NCBI GenBank assembly: GCA_035578155.1
Contig: JAPWDM010000022.1
Span: forward strand, 4,465,076-4,529,075
DNA: 64,000 nucleotides
Source: Brachynemurus nebulosus
Lineage: Eukaryota; Arthropoda; Insecta; Neuroptera; Myrmeleontidae
Direction of reading: 5' to 3'
Every line of letters begins with the position of its first letter. The first letter of the stretch is position 1. Positions 46,319 through 59,094 of this stretch are shown piece by piece. Both the position numbers and the translations under genes were made by a program. The notes under the pieces were generated by a model. It made no database searches and had not been told where the DNA came from. It saw nothing but the letters and a program-made list of their open reading frames with translations.

Positions 46319-46625
46319 CATAAAGTCCGCCTAGAATATACGGTCGAGCTGATTTTTTAATGAGGTCCACCGGGACCTTGCAGATCCGAAAACGCCAGTA
46401 ATAAGCTATCGAACCGATGCTAAAAAATTTCTCACTGCTAGAGAACTAAATTATTTTAGATGGATACAACTATGCTGCACAAAATTCGTTCGGGTTCTTG
46501 GGTCACCAAAAATACCAAAACTAATTACCCAACCGATTTTAAAAATTCTTTTACTCTTAGAAAGCTAAACTATTTTAAATAGGTACAGGTCTTAGATGAG
46601 ATCCGCCAGTGCCCAAGATTTGGAA
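44710..46625. repeat. ~120-bp satellite array
   Basis: Units carry CGATTTTGAAAATTTTTTCA, CTGTTACAGAGCTAAACTAT, TTTAGATAAATATAGATTAC, GTTATGTAAGGTCTGCCAGG, GTCCATGGGATCCAAAAGTG and TCAAAAATAAACTAACCGAC. Unit starts near 45172, 45293, 45413, 45533, 45653, 45772, 45890, 46010 and 46129 give a period of 119-121 bp. Units in 45170-46130 are nearly identical. Those before about 45050 and after 46330 are diverged, the usual pattern of homogenisation at the core and decay at the edges. A (TA)n tract splits the distal part. The right edge runs into the segment shared with 17954-18022. Confidence 0.95.
46255..46317. repeat. (TA)n microsatellite inside the satellite
   Basis: About 31 TA units interrupt a satellite unit. 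Satellite-like sequence resumes on its right (CATAAAGTCCGCC). Confidence 0.96.
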
Positions 46626-46731
46626 ATTCGCTATGTTATGCAGATGCTGCGACAGGGGTATTTATAATTTGACTAGATTTATTATAATAAAACGGTTTTG
46701 ACAATATAGCTACAACATATATATTTAAATC

Positions 46732-47428
46732 TTTACATTTTTGGTACAATTACTGGTTTTTATAAAAATTATGTTCCTATACATCAATGTTTGGCACTTA
46801 TCAAAAAAAATATACCATTCTACAAAAATTTGCAATACTAGAACCATCCTAACTGAAAATAATGTGGGGTTAAAAGTGCAGCCACCATTTAAATCACATG
46901 GGTTCAGCCATTTTCTAGTTTATTATCCAGCCTTTTTTGAGATACATATTATCTCGTCCAAATATCACAAGGCATCCAGTATAAAAATAAAAGAAAAAGA
47001 CTCCTCGGTCTTCGCCCCATAAATTTTCCTACCTTGGGTCCGTACCCGCGCCTATAAGGTCCATATTCAAATTCGACATTCTATATATTCGACACTAAAA
47101 CCATACGGAAAGAATATTTTTTTAAACATTCAAATAATATTTCGCGTTGAACTAAACCGGAAAACAAGCGAAAACGATGAATGGAAATCCGGTGTCTATA
47201 AAGGAAAACTGTAAGGATAATGTATAAAGAATAGTAGGCAAAATAATAGTACGTTTACCTATTATTCTTATTAAAAGTCCATTATTGTCAGGCCCTCTTC
47301 TTTATCTATTCATCTATGAAAATAAAATAAAAATGAAAATTGTCATACAAGTAGGGACGCGTACTTATAAACGAAAGTATTCCTAAGGGTGTTTTGCATC
47401 TATACACATGTAGAAGTGTATGTGCGTA
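46732..47428. other. AT-rich DNA, nothing recognised
   Basis: No bounded feature. The 93-residue frame at 46741-47022 has no recognisable motif. Confidence 0.4.
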
Positions 47429-49003
47429 TAAGAAAAAACGCCGTGAGCATCGGGGCCCCACACGGAAGTCGAATTTTTCCCTTCATCTTCGGTATCTTCA
47501 AGATATCTAAATGTGATTGAACTTCAAGGGAATTGTCATTTGGTGGTTTCAGAACTGATGATGAGTGTTCGGTTGATCGAGGAATTTAATAAGACTTGAA
47601 TCTACTATTTTCTTTTTTTCGAAAACTATACACAGTCACAAAAGTTCTTATCAACATATTCAAAATTCGCAAAAGATTTCCGACCGACTGAGTGCCCGAA
47701 AGCGTATACCTATCTCTAAAAAAGCTTTAAAAAGCAATAAAACTTTTCCAAACCGGTTTTAAGTAATGTTTTGGTCAATTATCTACAACATATCTAAAAT
47801 TCAGCTTCCTAGGATGATTTGGTGGGAGTAGAGGGGGGAAAAACGATTTTCGCTGGATCTAACAGGCCCCCAGCCCCCCAGAATTAACGTAGAGGGTTGA
47901 AATTTGGTGTGTTGATAAAGTTCGTACCTAGGTTGTGATTTTTGGAGGTTTTAATATTTTACCCCTATCCCCCTCATTTTTAAGCTACAATTTCATGCAT
48001 TTTCGACGTTTTCGAAGTTTGTACCAACTCGCACAGGTTGAGGGCTGAATAAACTTAGAGGGCTGAAATTTTGTATTCGGATTGAGTTAGTATCAAGGGG
48101 GTGCATTTTGGGAGTCTCGACTTTCAAACCCTACCGCTACCATTTTTATACCCAAAAGAACAAGATTTTTCTTGTTTTTTAACAGTTTCGTTCGGGTCAA
48201 AATCTCCCCAAATAAACCTAGAGGGCTGAAATTTTGTGTACAGGTTAAGCTAATAGCCAGACACTGTTTTTTGGGGACACGTCTAGAGACTCTCTAAGGA
48301 AACCTAGAGGGCTGAAATTTTGTACATGTATTCAGTTAGTATCCAGCTAGTACCTTTTAGGGAGTCCACATTACTTTTCCCCCCACTTCTTCCATTTTTA
48401 CATCGGAATTGAATGCTATTGTTAAATGTGTTTTAAATGCATTACTTTTATTCTAAATACAAGTAGGCGAATAGTCATTTTAAAAAATTTAAAAAAAAGT
48501 GAATACAATTTTTTAACAAATGAAATACATACTTATTAAGTAAATTTAAAAATGTTATTAAAGTCACTGTTTATTTATAAATTAGGAATTTTGGATTTTT
48601 ATTATTTATAAAATAGAAATTTTGGATTTTTTTGGAAAGAAAAAATATCTTCATAAAAGCCTTCCAGTTTACTATTTAAGTTCCTTTTTTAATATTTAAA
48701 AATAAAACACAAAGGCAATTGGCGGATAAGCATGGATGGAAATGCCCTCGTACGAACTGTGTTGGCTTTTTCCCTGTTAACTGCTATCGGCACAAAATTG
48801 AAATTTACTGAGATTCAGCCCTTAAAAACTTAAAACTTTTTTTAAAGCCCCGATCAACCGGACACTCATCATCAGTTTTGAAACCACCAAAATTACAAAT
48901 CGCTTGTGGACTTTCAATTATATTTCGCTTGTAGACACTCAATACCGAAGATGAAAGGAAAAATTCGACTTCCGTGATGGGGCTCCGCTGCTCACGGCGT
49001 TTT
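47429..49003. mobile_element. Inverted-repeat element A (AAAAACGCCGTGAGCA ends)
   Basis: AAAAAACGCCGTGAGCATCG, CACGGAAGTCGAATTTTTCC and TTCATCTTCGGTAT (47432-47492) recur inverted at about 48940-49003. Inside these, GGTGGTTTCAGAACTGATGA and TGAGTGTTCGGTTGATCG (47542-47580) pair with the 48840-48895 region. Arms total about 160 bp. The element encloses the left arm of the second, larger inverted repeat. Confidence 0.78.
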
Positions 49004-49790
49004 TATTAGAATACAACTAATGCATTTTAAACACATTTAACAATACCATTGAATTCCGATGTAAAAATGGGAGACGTTGGGGGAAAAGTACTGTGGAATC
49101 CCTAAAAGGCACCAGCTGGATACTAACTCAATACATGTACAAAACTTCAGCCCTCTAGGTTTCCTTAGAGAGTCTCTAGACGTGTTAGAAAAAAAGCAAA
49201 AAAATCAAGGAAATATTGGCGTAAGAATCGTGGAGGTAAGGGTTAAAAGTTGAAACCTCCAAAAAGCAGTGGCTGATTATCAACTACAACTTACACACAA
49301 AATTTCAGCCCTCTAGGTTTATTTGGGGAGATTTTGACCCGAACGAAAAACAAGAAAAACCATGTTCTTTTGGGTATAAAAATGGTGGTGATAAGGGTTA
49401 AAAGTTGAGACCCCCAAAAGGCACCCCCTTAATACTAACTCAATCCGAATACAAAATTTCAGCCCTCTAGGTTTATTTGGGTGACTTGTGCGAGTGGTAC
49501 GAACTTTGAAAACGTCGGAAAAGCATTTGTAACTTAAAAATGGTGGCGGTGGGGGTAAAATATTAAAACCTCCAAAAAGCACAATTTAGGTACATACAAA
49601 ATCAACATACCAAATTTCAACCCTCTACGTTAGTTCTGGGGGGCTGTGGGCGTGTTAGATCCAGCCAAAATATTTTTCTCCCCGTCTACACCCTCCAAAT
49701 CATCCTAGGAAGCTAAATTGTGGATATGTTGTAGATAATTGACCGAAACATTAATTGCAATCGGTTTGGAAAAGTTCTATTGTTTTGTTA
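47715..49790. repeat. Large inverted repeat B with ~740-bp arms
   Basis: The left arm (47715-48460) and right arm (about 49008-49790) are reverse complements. The outer end has AAAACTTTTCCAAACCGG/TCGGTTTGGAAAAGTT and GGTCAATTATCTACAACATA/TATGTTGTAGATAATTGACC. The inner end has GTTAAATGTGTTTTAAATGC/GCATTTTAAACACATTTAAC. Each arm is built of about four units of about 80-165 bp with the core CCTAGAGGGCTGAAATTTTG. Arm divergence is moderate. The 0.55-kb spacer contains the right terminus of element A, so A and B interlock. Confidence 0.8.
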
Positions 49791-49949
49791 CCCCCCACCA
49801 CCACCTTAAAGTTTGGATCAGATCCAAAATTTGCCCAAAATTTGACCCCACTTTGATCGTATTGTTGTGCACGGGAATGAGCCCCACTTACCAAATTTCA
49901 GCTCTTAACTTCCATAGGGGGGCCCTACACATGTCAAAAGGTAGTGGGA

Positions 49950-51293
<1,344 letters not shown>

Positions 51294-51301
51294 CATATCC
51301 T

Positions 51302-52087
51302 CAGGACTGATGAGGGAAATGGTGGGCCTCCGGGCACAGTGAAAAATTTCAAAAATTCTTATATTAAAAAATAGAGTTATACTAGATTCACCGAAACAAT
51401 TCCTAAATGCAAAATATTAAACAACAACAAACAGCTCGTAGGACACTCCCACAGAACATCGTGCTTTGTTCAAACTGAAGCGATATATTCAAATATTTTA
51501 ACAGTAGATAATTACCAGTAAAAATAAATAAAACAACTTTATTAAACCGGATAAGTATTTTATTTTTTACTAAAATTTAGGTTTATTTACTAATCTTGTT
51601 TATACTTAAGTTATATGTAGATATTTTAATATTTTGTGCAATATTATAAAAATGAAATTGTATGCAACTAATCAAAATAAATAATAGGTATATTTTGTTA
51701 TTTAAATTTTTTTAAGAGAATACTGAAATGTTAAAGTAATCTAAAAAAAAAATCATACTAAAACTTTTTAAAAAAAAATATTTTTTAAAATCCTTCCAAT
51801 TCACATATTACCGTTTCTGCGTAATCGCTTGTACCAACTTCATGAAACATATAGTCTGGGCGTCAACTAGATTGTACTTTATGTATCCATTTTGGAAACT
51901 GCAACCAATAAAAATTTATTTAGTCACGTGGTTTTGTTTTGTAGCTAGGAATTCTTTGGGTGAATATAGTATAGTGAGCAAAAAAGAGCTTTTTCACTTT
52001 GTCTCGACTCCCAACAGACGATTCGGGCCCCTTATTTGCCTTGGGCCTCGGGCACTGTTGCATTTGACCTTCCTGTCGCCGGCTCTG
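51302..52087. mobile_element. Non-autonomous hAT element with perfect 8-bp TSD
   Basis: CATATCCT directly precedes (51294-51301) and follows (52088-52095) the element, an exact 8-bp duplication. Termini are CAGGACTG and GCCGGCTCTG. GC-rich blocks GGTGGGCCTCCGGGCAC near the left and GCCTTGGGCCTCGGGCAC near the right are typical of hAT MITE ends. The 786-bp AT-rich body has no transposase. The frames 51842-52132 and 51920-52108 (minus) cross the right end and are artefacts. Confidence 0.88.
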
Positions 52088-52095
52088 CATATCCT

Positions 52096-53838
52096 CATTG
52101 GATGTCACACATGTGTCACATTTTATTATTAATGAAACAAAAAATACCTATATTTTATAATTTTTACTCACCAAGTTCATTTTTTTGTCTGCCTATTTTG
52201 TTGTTTAAAGTCGTCTTTTCTCGTCGTTCTTTTCACATTTCTATACATTTTACGCGTTTCCGTTTCGTCTGGTGTTCTTTTAAGCTTCAACCAGTCACTT
52301 AATGTCAACACGGTAGATAAAGATGCTGTATGTGTTTTTAGTGGCTCGTTGGTTAACTACTACAGTTTTAAATTCTAGAGTAGCGTGTCATGTCGTAACA
52401 TTTTCTTTTTTTGTGTATATATGTATGTATGTGATCTTTTTATTCTTTTGCGTAACGCTTATTTATATCAGCGATAACGTCATTTACGACGGAATGAAAA
52501 TTTTACAAAATTGTTTCACTAAAAAGGAAAGGAAACTAAATATATTTTGATTTTATAAAAAAAAAGAAAATTATCTTTCGTTTGACGATACCACGTACAA
52601 AAAATAAACAATTTTTTCAAATATAAAATTAGATTTGATTTTAATGGATGAAAATTCTGTTTATTTTCTGATTTTATTTCTTCTTATTCGAGTTGCCCTT
52701 TCATCTCTGTTATTAGAATAGAAAATTTACTAAAAAAAAATCTCGGAATTAATTATGTGCAAAGTGGTTATCTGAGCAGCTTGGAAAAATAAGAGAAGAA
52801 AAAAGTCATCTCCACTGTTATTCGGTAATACCAAAAAGAAAGAATATAGAAATTTTAACTCTTTAGGACTAATGACGAGCTCAGCTCATCATGCTAATTT
52901 TTAAAAAAAATTAACTTACGAATGTATATTGTCGTATATCAGTAACTGAAGGCTGTACAGTAAAGAGTGATCATATTGTAAATAAATTAAGCAGAACGTA
53001 CCAAACTTGCAATTATACTTATAGAGATATTAAATTTTTTATCTAAAATATTGGAATATATGGCGGTACTAAAGGGGTTAAATAAGCTTAACATATCCTA
53101 CTTTTTCATAGTCACATGATAGCATTTGGTGGGAAAATGACGATTCTTTGAAAAAATTCATACATTGATAGGTGATTGCCTAGTACCAAACGTAGCTCAA
53201 AATAATCACAACATAAGTGATTTTCTTGTCATATTTTTAGATGGTTCAAAGTGTTGATAATTTCAAAAATTAGTAATTTATTTCCATTTACATTTAACAG
53301 AAAAATGTATAGTTTTTCCTAAAATACAAATGAAATCAATGCTTGAAGTAAGGATAACTTTTTGAAAATAACATTTTATTCCCTTCTTAACCCAATTCAA
53401 AATGACCGGGGACGGAAAATAGTATATATAAATCTGTTTGAAACATTATTATTTTCTGAATATTTTTAAATCATTTATTTTCCAAACAGACCGATTTCAA
53501 TATAACTATATGTGTATAATAATATATGAGTATAAGCAGACAATGCCTAACTCCATATAAACGGTACTCATATATGAATGTATATACAGGCTGATTCGCA
53601 TGTAAATCAAGTGATAAAGTAATAAGTTGCATACACTATAACACATTAGATGAAAATTTTTGAAAATTAACTCCAAACATATGTGGAGTGAATATTAAAA
53701 AAATGTTTTAACTAGACAATTCAAAAAAAAGTCGCAAAGACATTTTTTACTCTATTAAAATTAAAAAAGGAAATGATGAGTTTATTCAAACCGCCTTGTT
53801 TTCATAATTATGTTTGATTCAAATAAGGTTTTGTCTAG
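52096..53838. other. AT-rich DNA, nothing recognised
   Basis: No gene or bounded repeat seen. The frame 52323-52550 is hydrophobic without a known signature. Confidence 0.4.
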
Positions 53839-53986
53839 TGCGTCTATTGAATAAAAAGAATTATTTACTTTTACTTCCTAGTTTTTAAGTTTTCACTTAA
53901 ATAAAAACATATAAGTTTTTTGTTTAAGTAAAAACTTAAGAAATAGGAAGTAAAAGTAAATACTTCTTTTTATTCAATAGACCCAT
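53839..53986. mobile_element. Near-perfect palindrome MITE (~148 bp)
   Basis: GTCTATTGAATAAAAAGAAT, TATTTACTTTTACTTCCTA and TTTTTAAGTTTTCACTTAAA fold onto AAGTAAAAACTTAAGAAATA, GGAAGTAAAAGTAAATACTT and CTTTTTATTCAATAGAC. The whole length is a hairpin with almost no loop. Confidence 0.88.
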
Positions 53987-54569
53987 CGACCAATGGAAAT
54001 CAGCCAGAAACATGTTCTGATTGGTTCACTTGGTCACGTAACTAAAACATTTGACTGCTCGAGTTGCGCGATTAGGTACATAAAAGTGACGTGTTACGTA
54101 TAGTTAATGGTGTTGTAAATGAAAATAGCCTATATATATTTAATATCTTATTTAAAAAATTTAGATGTTAGCATTAATTCCTGAAGAAAGAGGTACCGGA
54201 GTTGTTTTTTTTTAATACGTTGTACCCCTTGAATTTCTGTTACACTTTACGTGGTAATAAAATATAATAGGACTGTTAATCTATTTTTTGCTATTGTCTC
54301 TCGATAGGAACCCTATAAAAATAACACTGGATTGGATTTTATCCTTAATTTCATCCTCAATTACAAGGGCTGGAACAATAGTAAGTACATCTAAAATTCT
54401 CGAATGTGTTTGCTTTCATATGGGTTTAAAATTACTTCTTTTCATTAAGTAATTACTAAGAAAAAAATTTTTGAAAAAAGCTGCCATTTTTATATATTGT
54501 TTTAGTTATTTCCATTTTTACTCGATTTTGGCAGGGAAGGTTGAGATATCAATTACCCATGCCATAGAC
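53987..54569. other. AT-rich DNA, nothing recognised
   Basis: No bounded feature. Confidence 0.4.
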
Positions 54570-54720
54570 CAGTGGTTCCCAAAGTGGTCCTTACGGACCC
54601 CCAGGGATCCCCGGGATTATTCAGGAGGTCCGTGGAAAATTAAGATTGATTTGGGGGTCCCTGAACAATGTCAGGGGGTCCGCGCAAGGTTTAATATAAA
54701 ATAAAAACATTATGACAAAC
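54570..54720 (+). mobile_element. Left end of a widespread type of hAT transposon
   Basis: CAGTGGTTCCCAAAGTGGTC followed by CTTACGGACCCCCAGGGATC and several GGGGTCC/GGTCCG blocks is the characteristic start of hAT elements found throughout animals. No matching right end (CCACTTTGGGAACCACTG type) is visible downstream in the window, so this is a truncated or heavily decayed copy. The 77-residue frame at 54471-54704 crosses it and is spurious. Confidence 0.75.
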
Positions 54721-55896
54721 TTTTATTAATATGGAAGTTAAATAACAATGAACAAATTATTAGCAATTTTTACGTCCTAAATAAAGTATAAAAGAAAAGT
54801 TATACTCTTGATTAAATTGATTAAAAAAATTATATATCACGGTTGTCAATACAGTAAGCCCATAACATTCATTAAAGATTTATATTTTTTTTTATTAAAA
54901 ACCGAAAAAGGGATTGTAAGTTTTTCTAACACAGATGTGCTTCTAAAGAATATATATACATTTTGTAGATAAAAAAGACAATTACTATCTATTTCTTTGG
55001 CGTTGTAGACATTTGGATGATTTTACAAACCATCTTTGTGTATTTTCAAGTAGCTAAAATCTAACTCATTAAAGAGCCTAGTAATGACCGCACGATATAT
55101 CCTCATACTAATTCACCTGTATTTTAATATTTTCCAAAAATTAGATTCTTCGGGTTAATATGGGTTAAAATACCTACTTTAAATTAACAGTGTGAACTAC
55201 CAACAGATTTGATTTCAAAAATTTTGTTGACAACTAATTTCATTTCAATAAAATTCCGGTACCTATATTTGATATTATAAATATTTTATAAACATTATGT
55301 ACATATAAAGGGTATGTTGGTATATATTATGTAACTTAAAACATTCCATTATCCGTACAAAGAGCTCCGTTTTTGAAAGTTTCAAAAATCAACCACTAAA
55401 AATCATTCATCACCCATTATTATTCATTCAGTCGTCAGTCAGTCAAAACATTTTCATGTGAATTTTCATTTTGTTTGTCACACACACATCTTTTTCACAA
55501 TCCCTGGATATCGTTTTCATTTCCATTCATGTTGATAAAATTTTATTTTATATATTTTCCTGTATATTCTTTTTTCCCATTTTATTTACGGCTATTATTT
55601 TCTGTGCTTTTGTATCCATAATATAAAGCATTTGTAATGATTATTTACAAATATTATTTTGTGTGTTTAAACAAATTTTATGTTTTATTATTTTAAAATG
55701 GACGGATGAAGGGCCACTTTTTGAAAATATTCGTCCTTCCTTTTTCATTTCCTTTCTTGACGTAAATTGTCGTAAGTTTTTGGCCTAATTCTATTAAGAG
55801 GAGTTAGTAACTTTATATTAAATTTAGAAACGTAAGTTTTAACGCAATTTTTGTTTTAGAAATGGAAATGTTTGGGTTGGAAAGTAATAACTCTGA
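54721..55896. other. AT-rich DNA, nothing recognised
   Basis: Possibly the decayed interior of the hAT, but no protein motif can be read. A CAGTCGTCAGTCAGTCA run lies near 55429. Confidence 0.4.
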
Positions 55897-56070
55897 TATG
55901 TCCGTGTTGATCTAGTGGTTAGCAACCACGCGTTTGTCTGATAGATCGTGAGTTCGATACCTACCATACCCTTCTTCGATCAATAATCATTCCATCATAT
56001 CATATAACATAATATTAATGGTATCCATATAACGATGTTATGGTGTTTTAGTTGTAATAAATAAATTATA
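55897..56070 (+). mobile_element. tRNA-derived SINE
   Basis: The head contains an A-box-like TTGATCTAGTGGTTAGC (55908 on) and a B-box-like GAGTTCGATACC (55950-55961) about 30 bp apart, the pol III promoter spacing of a tRNA. The pieces do not close into a stable acceptor stem, so it is not a working tRNA gene. The body runs into TAATAAATAAATTATAA, a plausible SINE tail. Length is about 170 bp. Confidence 0.75.
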
Positions 56071-58110
56071 ATTTTATTTAAATCAGAGAAAATGAGCCGA
56101 ATTTAATCTTTCTGAACTTTAATATAGTATTATCATCTCCGAATATTTTTATTGTTGTATTCGACAGATCTTCAAGTACCTAGCAGATCCTTATCAGATT
56201 TAAAAATCACGAAAAAATAACAACGAAATTTTTAATTATTTCAATTCAGAATATTTTTTTACAATGAAAATAAAAGAAAAAGTGACTACAAAAGATATTA
56301 AACTAAAAAGCTAAGAGAATAAACCATTAACATTTTCAAGTGCACTCAATCAATTGAGGCCCTTTTTCAATTAACGTAATTGAATGTGCTCGTCTTGTCC
56401 TCGCGTACTGCCAGCGCCCGCCGTAGCGTAGTACAACTAGCTAAAACGAGACTGCTGACTGCAATATTATAGATGGAAGTCTTTTGTTGTAGCGTAGTAG
56501 CTCCGTATGCACATATTTACTTGATCAATGCACAATAATATGTATATGGGTACAATAGGTAAGTACAATAAATGTCAAATTAGATATGCTTTTTACAAAA
56601 CATTTTGTAAAATTATTGTTCTGATTATGATCACATTGAAAGCGATCCATATTTTTTTTCATAGACACCCCTTAAAATTTATTTTTACAAGTTAGAATAA
56701 AGGTACTTGAAATATTTTTTTATGTGCTTCGATTCGTAACAATTGTTTCTCTTGAACAAATAATTTCAGAATTTTACATAATGAATAATTTTTTATAGAT
56801 TTGATTAAATTTAATTTCCGGAAAAAAGCTAAATTTATAAAAAGAAAAAAAAAAATTAGTTATAAAAATTCATCTTGTTATACCGCACTAGATAGTAGAA
56901 AATATTGACTATAACTATCCTAATTTTAAGATTCACATTCAATACGAAAAATTTTTTTATGAAGAAATTTTAAGAAATTTTTAGAAATAAAATTTTTCTA
57001 AAGAACTAGCTTCAAAAATTGAAGAAAATATATAAAAATACGTATTTTAAAGTCGGGTTGCGTTTAGTAGAAAAAAAATCTAATTACACGAAAATTTATT
57101 AATTTTACCTGTATTTGATATCTTTTAGTGAGAGTCTACCCCACTGATTTCTTAGGTCGGTTTTAGGAAAAGATTTTTGTTAAGTTCATTATTCAAACTA
57201 GACAGAGCTGATAACTAAATAAACTGCTGGACTGTGTTCAACCCGTGGTAGAAAAATTCTTCTTCACGAGCATTACTAAACCGTGCAAATATTAGCAAAA
57301 ATTTAAATTACTTTTAATTATTACAACAATCAAAAATCAATAAGGATCAACCACTTTTTCAACTCAAACAATTTTTTAAATTATGTTTGGAGAAATTATT
57401 TCATGATTAATTAGATCAACATAAATTACTCAAATACTAAAAAATCGATTACTCCAACTATTAAAATTTTTATGGGACCACCTCGAGACTTGTATCTACC
57501 AAAGTAATAACATAAATGAACCTAGAAGTGTCGGAGAAATCGGTATACAAACAGGAAAAAAAAAACATACGTAGTGAATTGAAAACCTCTTTTATTTTTA
57601 AAGTCGATTAAAAAAGAAAATTTTATTATGTTATCTCCCCCTTCCCCAAATTACGCGTAGGATATTTTTGATACATTGGAATGGAATTATAATTTTAGTC
57701 ATTCGTAAGAAAAAAGAAATGTATCTACGATCGAAAACATCAACAATTCTTGATTTATTCTAGTACTATGTGTGTCTTTAGGGAAACTACCAATTTCTCA
57801 AACGGTAAGTCGACTATATATTTATTCATTCCTTTTTTTTTAATATATCCCATATTCCTTCAGGGTATTAAATATTCCCTCGTTTTTTAAATTCCAACTC
57901 GGTTTGTGCAGTAGTTCTAGCATAAAAGTGGAAATACTGAAAAACTTAAGGAATTTTACAAATAAGTACTTATGAAATAAACTTTGGGGTTATTCCAACT
58001 GCAGGTAAAATTTTAAATAATAATCAAAAGGAATCGACTTCTTACAAAATAAATCAAAGTGTAGATCGAAAAGGATCTACATGTCAAAATAATAAAAAAA
58101 ACAATCACAA
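56071..58110. other. ~2 kb AT-rich DNA, nothing recognised
   Basis: A slightly GC-richer patch (GCCAGCGCCCGCCGTAGCG) lies at 56410-56428 without a coding frame. Nothing else is recognised. Confidence 0.4.
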
Positions 58111-58124
58111 AGTAAAAAATATTG

Positions 58125-58175
58125 GTTAATCTGACATGTTTCGGCCTTCAGGCCATCTTGCAGAGATTATGGCAC
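58125..58175 (-). repeat. CTGnAAGATGG...CCGAAACA motif repeat fragment
   Basis: On the minus strand CTGCAAGATGGCCTGAAGGC CGAAACATG forms a short stem GGCC-TGAA-GGCC between AAGAT and GAAAC. The layout is common in dispersed animal repeats and appears in two other elements here. Element boundaries are not visible. Confidence 0.5.
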
Positions 58176-59094
58176 AATTATTATTTTATAAAAGAAACTA
58201 AAAAAGAATTATAAAAGTCAAAAAAATTTTTTCAATCAAATTAAATATCAAAAAAGTGAAGAAACCACAGCCAAAAAAGGTATGGAGTAAGTAAGAACCG
58301 CTAAAACAAAGAAATTTTGTAGACTTTCAAACAGAGTAATTTTCCAAACAACCAACGACGAAAAAACGGTCAATAAAAGAATAATTTCAAACAAAATACA
58401 CAAACACATAACAGTACATTAGTATTTAACAAATTCTTTTGTAAAACTTTTTTAAAAAAACCTTAAAAATTGTTGAAAATGATTGTTATGTAATTAGAAT
58501 TGAAAACAAAGAACCACGAATTATTCAAAAGATGATAGCACTAGAAGTAAACGTGTTGAAAGCTATATTAGAAATGATTTAAAATTTTTGATTATTTTTT
58601 AAGTACTTATGAAAGTTAAAAATCGACCTCAGAACTAACCGTTGAGTTAAAAGGCAAGTTGGAATTTTAGAAATGAAAAAAAAAAAAACACGTAAAAATG
58701 GTTTTGATACTATATAAGAGAAACTTGAAATATGTTAGGATTACAGTGCGATTTAATAGGATAGTTTAAACATAAACCTCCAGTAGTTAATACCGAACTG
58801 TGAAAATGTAATGTTTTTATACACGGCATAGTATTATGATACATAATATGTTAGCAACCGACATGTTGAAAGTTAGTGTATCTACAAATTTTACACTACT
58901 AAATAAAATAAATTATACACGGTGAAAATTAGTACACAGCAACTCATTACTAATTTAATTATGATACTACAATACGATTAACTTTTTCGGCTTTATTAAC
59001 CCGCATTACTAGAATACCAAGTTGTAGGAAAATTCACTGTATTCGAATATTATATAAACTGAAGTTAAGCAATACGATAATCATTTATAGAGAA
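58176..59094. other. AT-rich DNA, nothing recognised
   Basis: No bounded feature. Confidence 0.4.

Larger units (their letters stand above)
42692..46731. mobile_element. 4-kb unit bounded by ~72-bp inverted repeats
   Basis: 42692-42764 (TTAAATTTATGTATATGTTA, CAGCTATATTGTCAAAACAG, TAGTCAAATTATAA) is repeated inverted at 46661-46731 (TTATAATTTGACTAG, TTTTGACAATATAGCTACAA, ATATATATTTAAAT) at roughly 85% identity by eye. Between them lie another inverted-repeat element, a (TA)n tract and the ~120-bp satellite. This may be one composite transposon or two copies of a smaller repeat in opposite orientation. No target duplication is clear. Confidence 0.5.

Noticed and set aside
55897..55970. Possible tRNA gene
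   Set aside because: A-box and B-box-like sequences are present but acceptor and T stems do not pair. A tRNA-derived SINE fits better.
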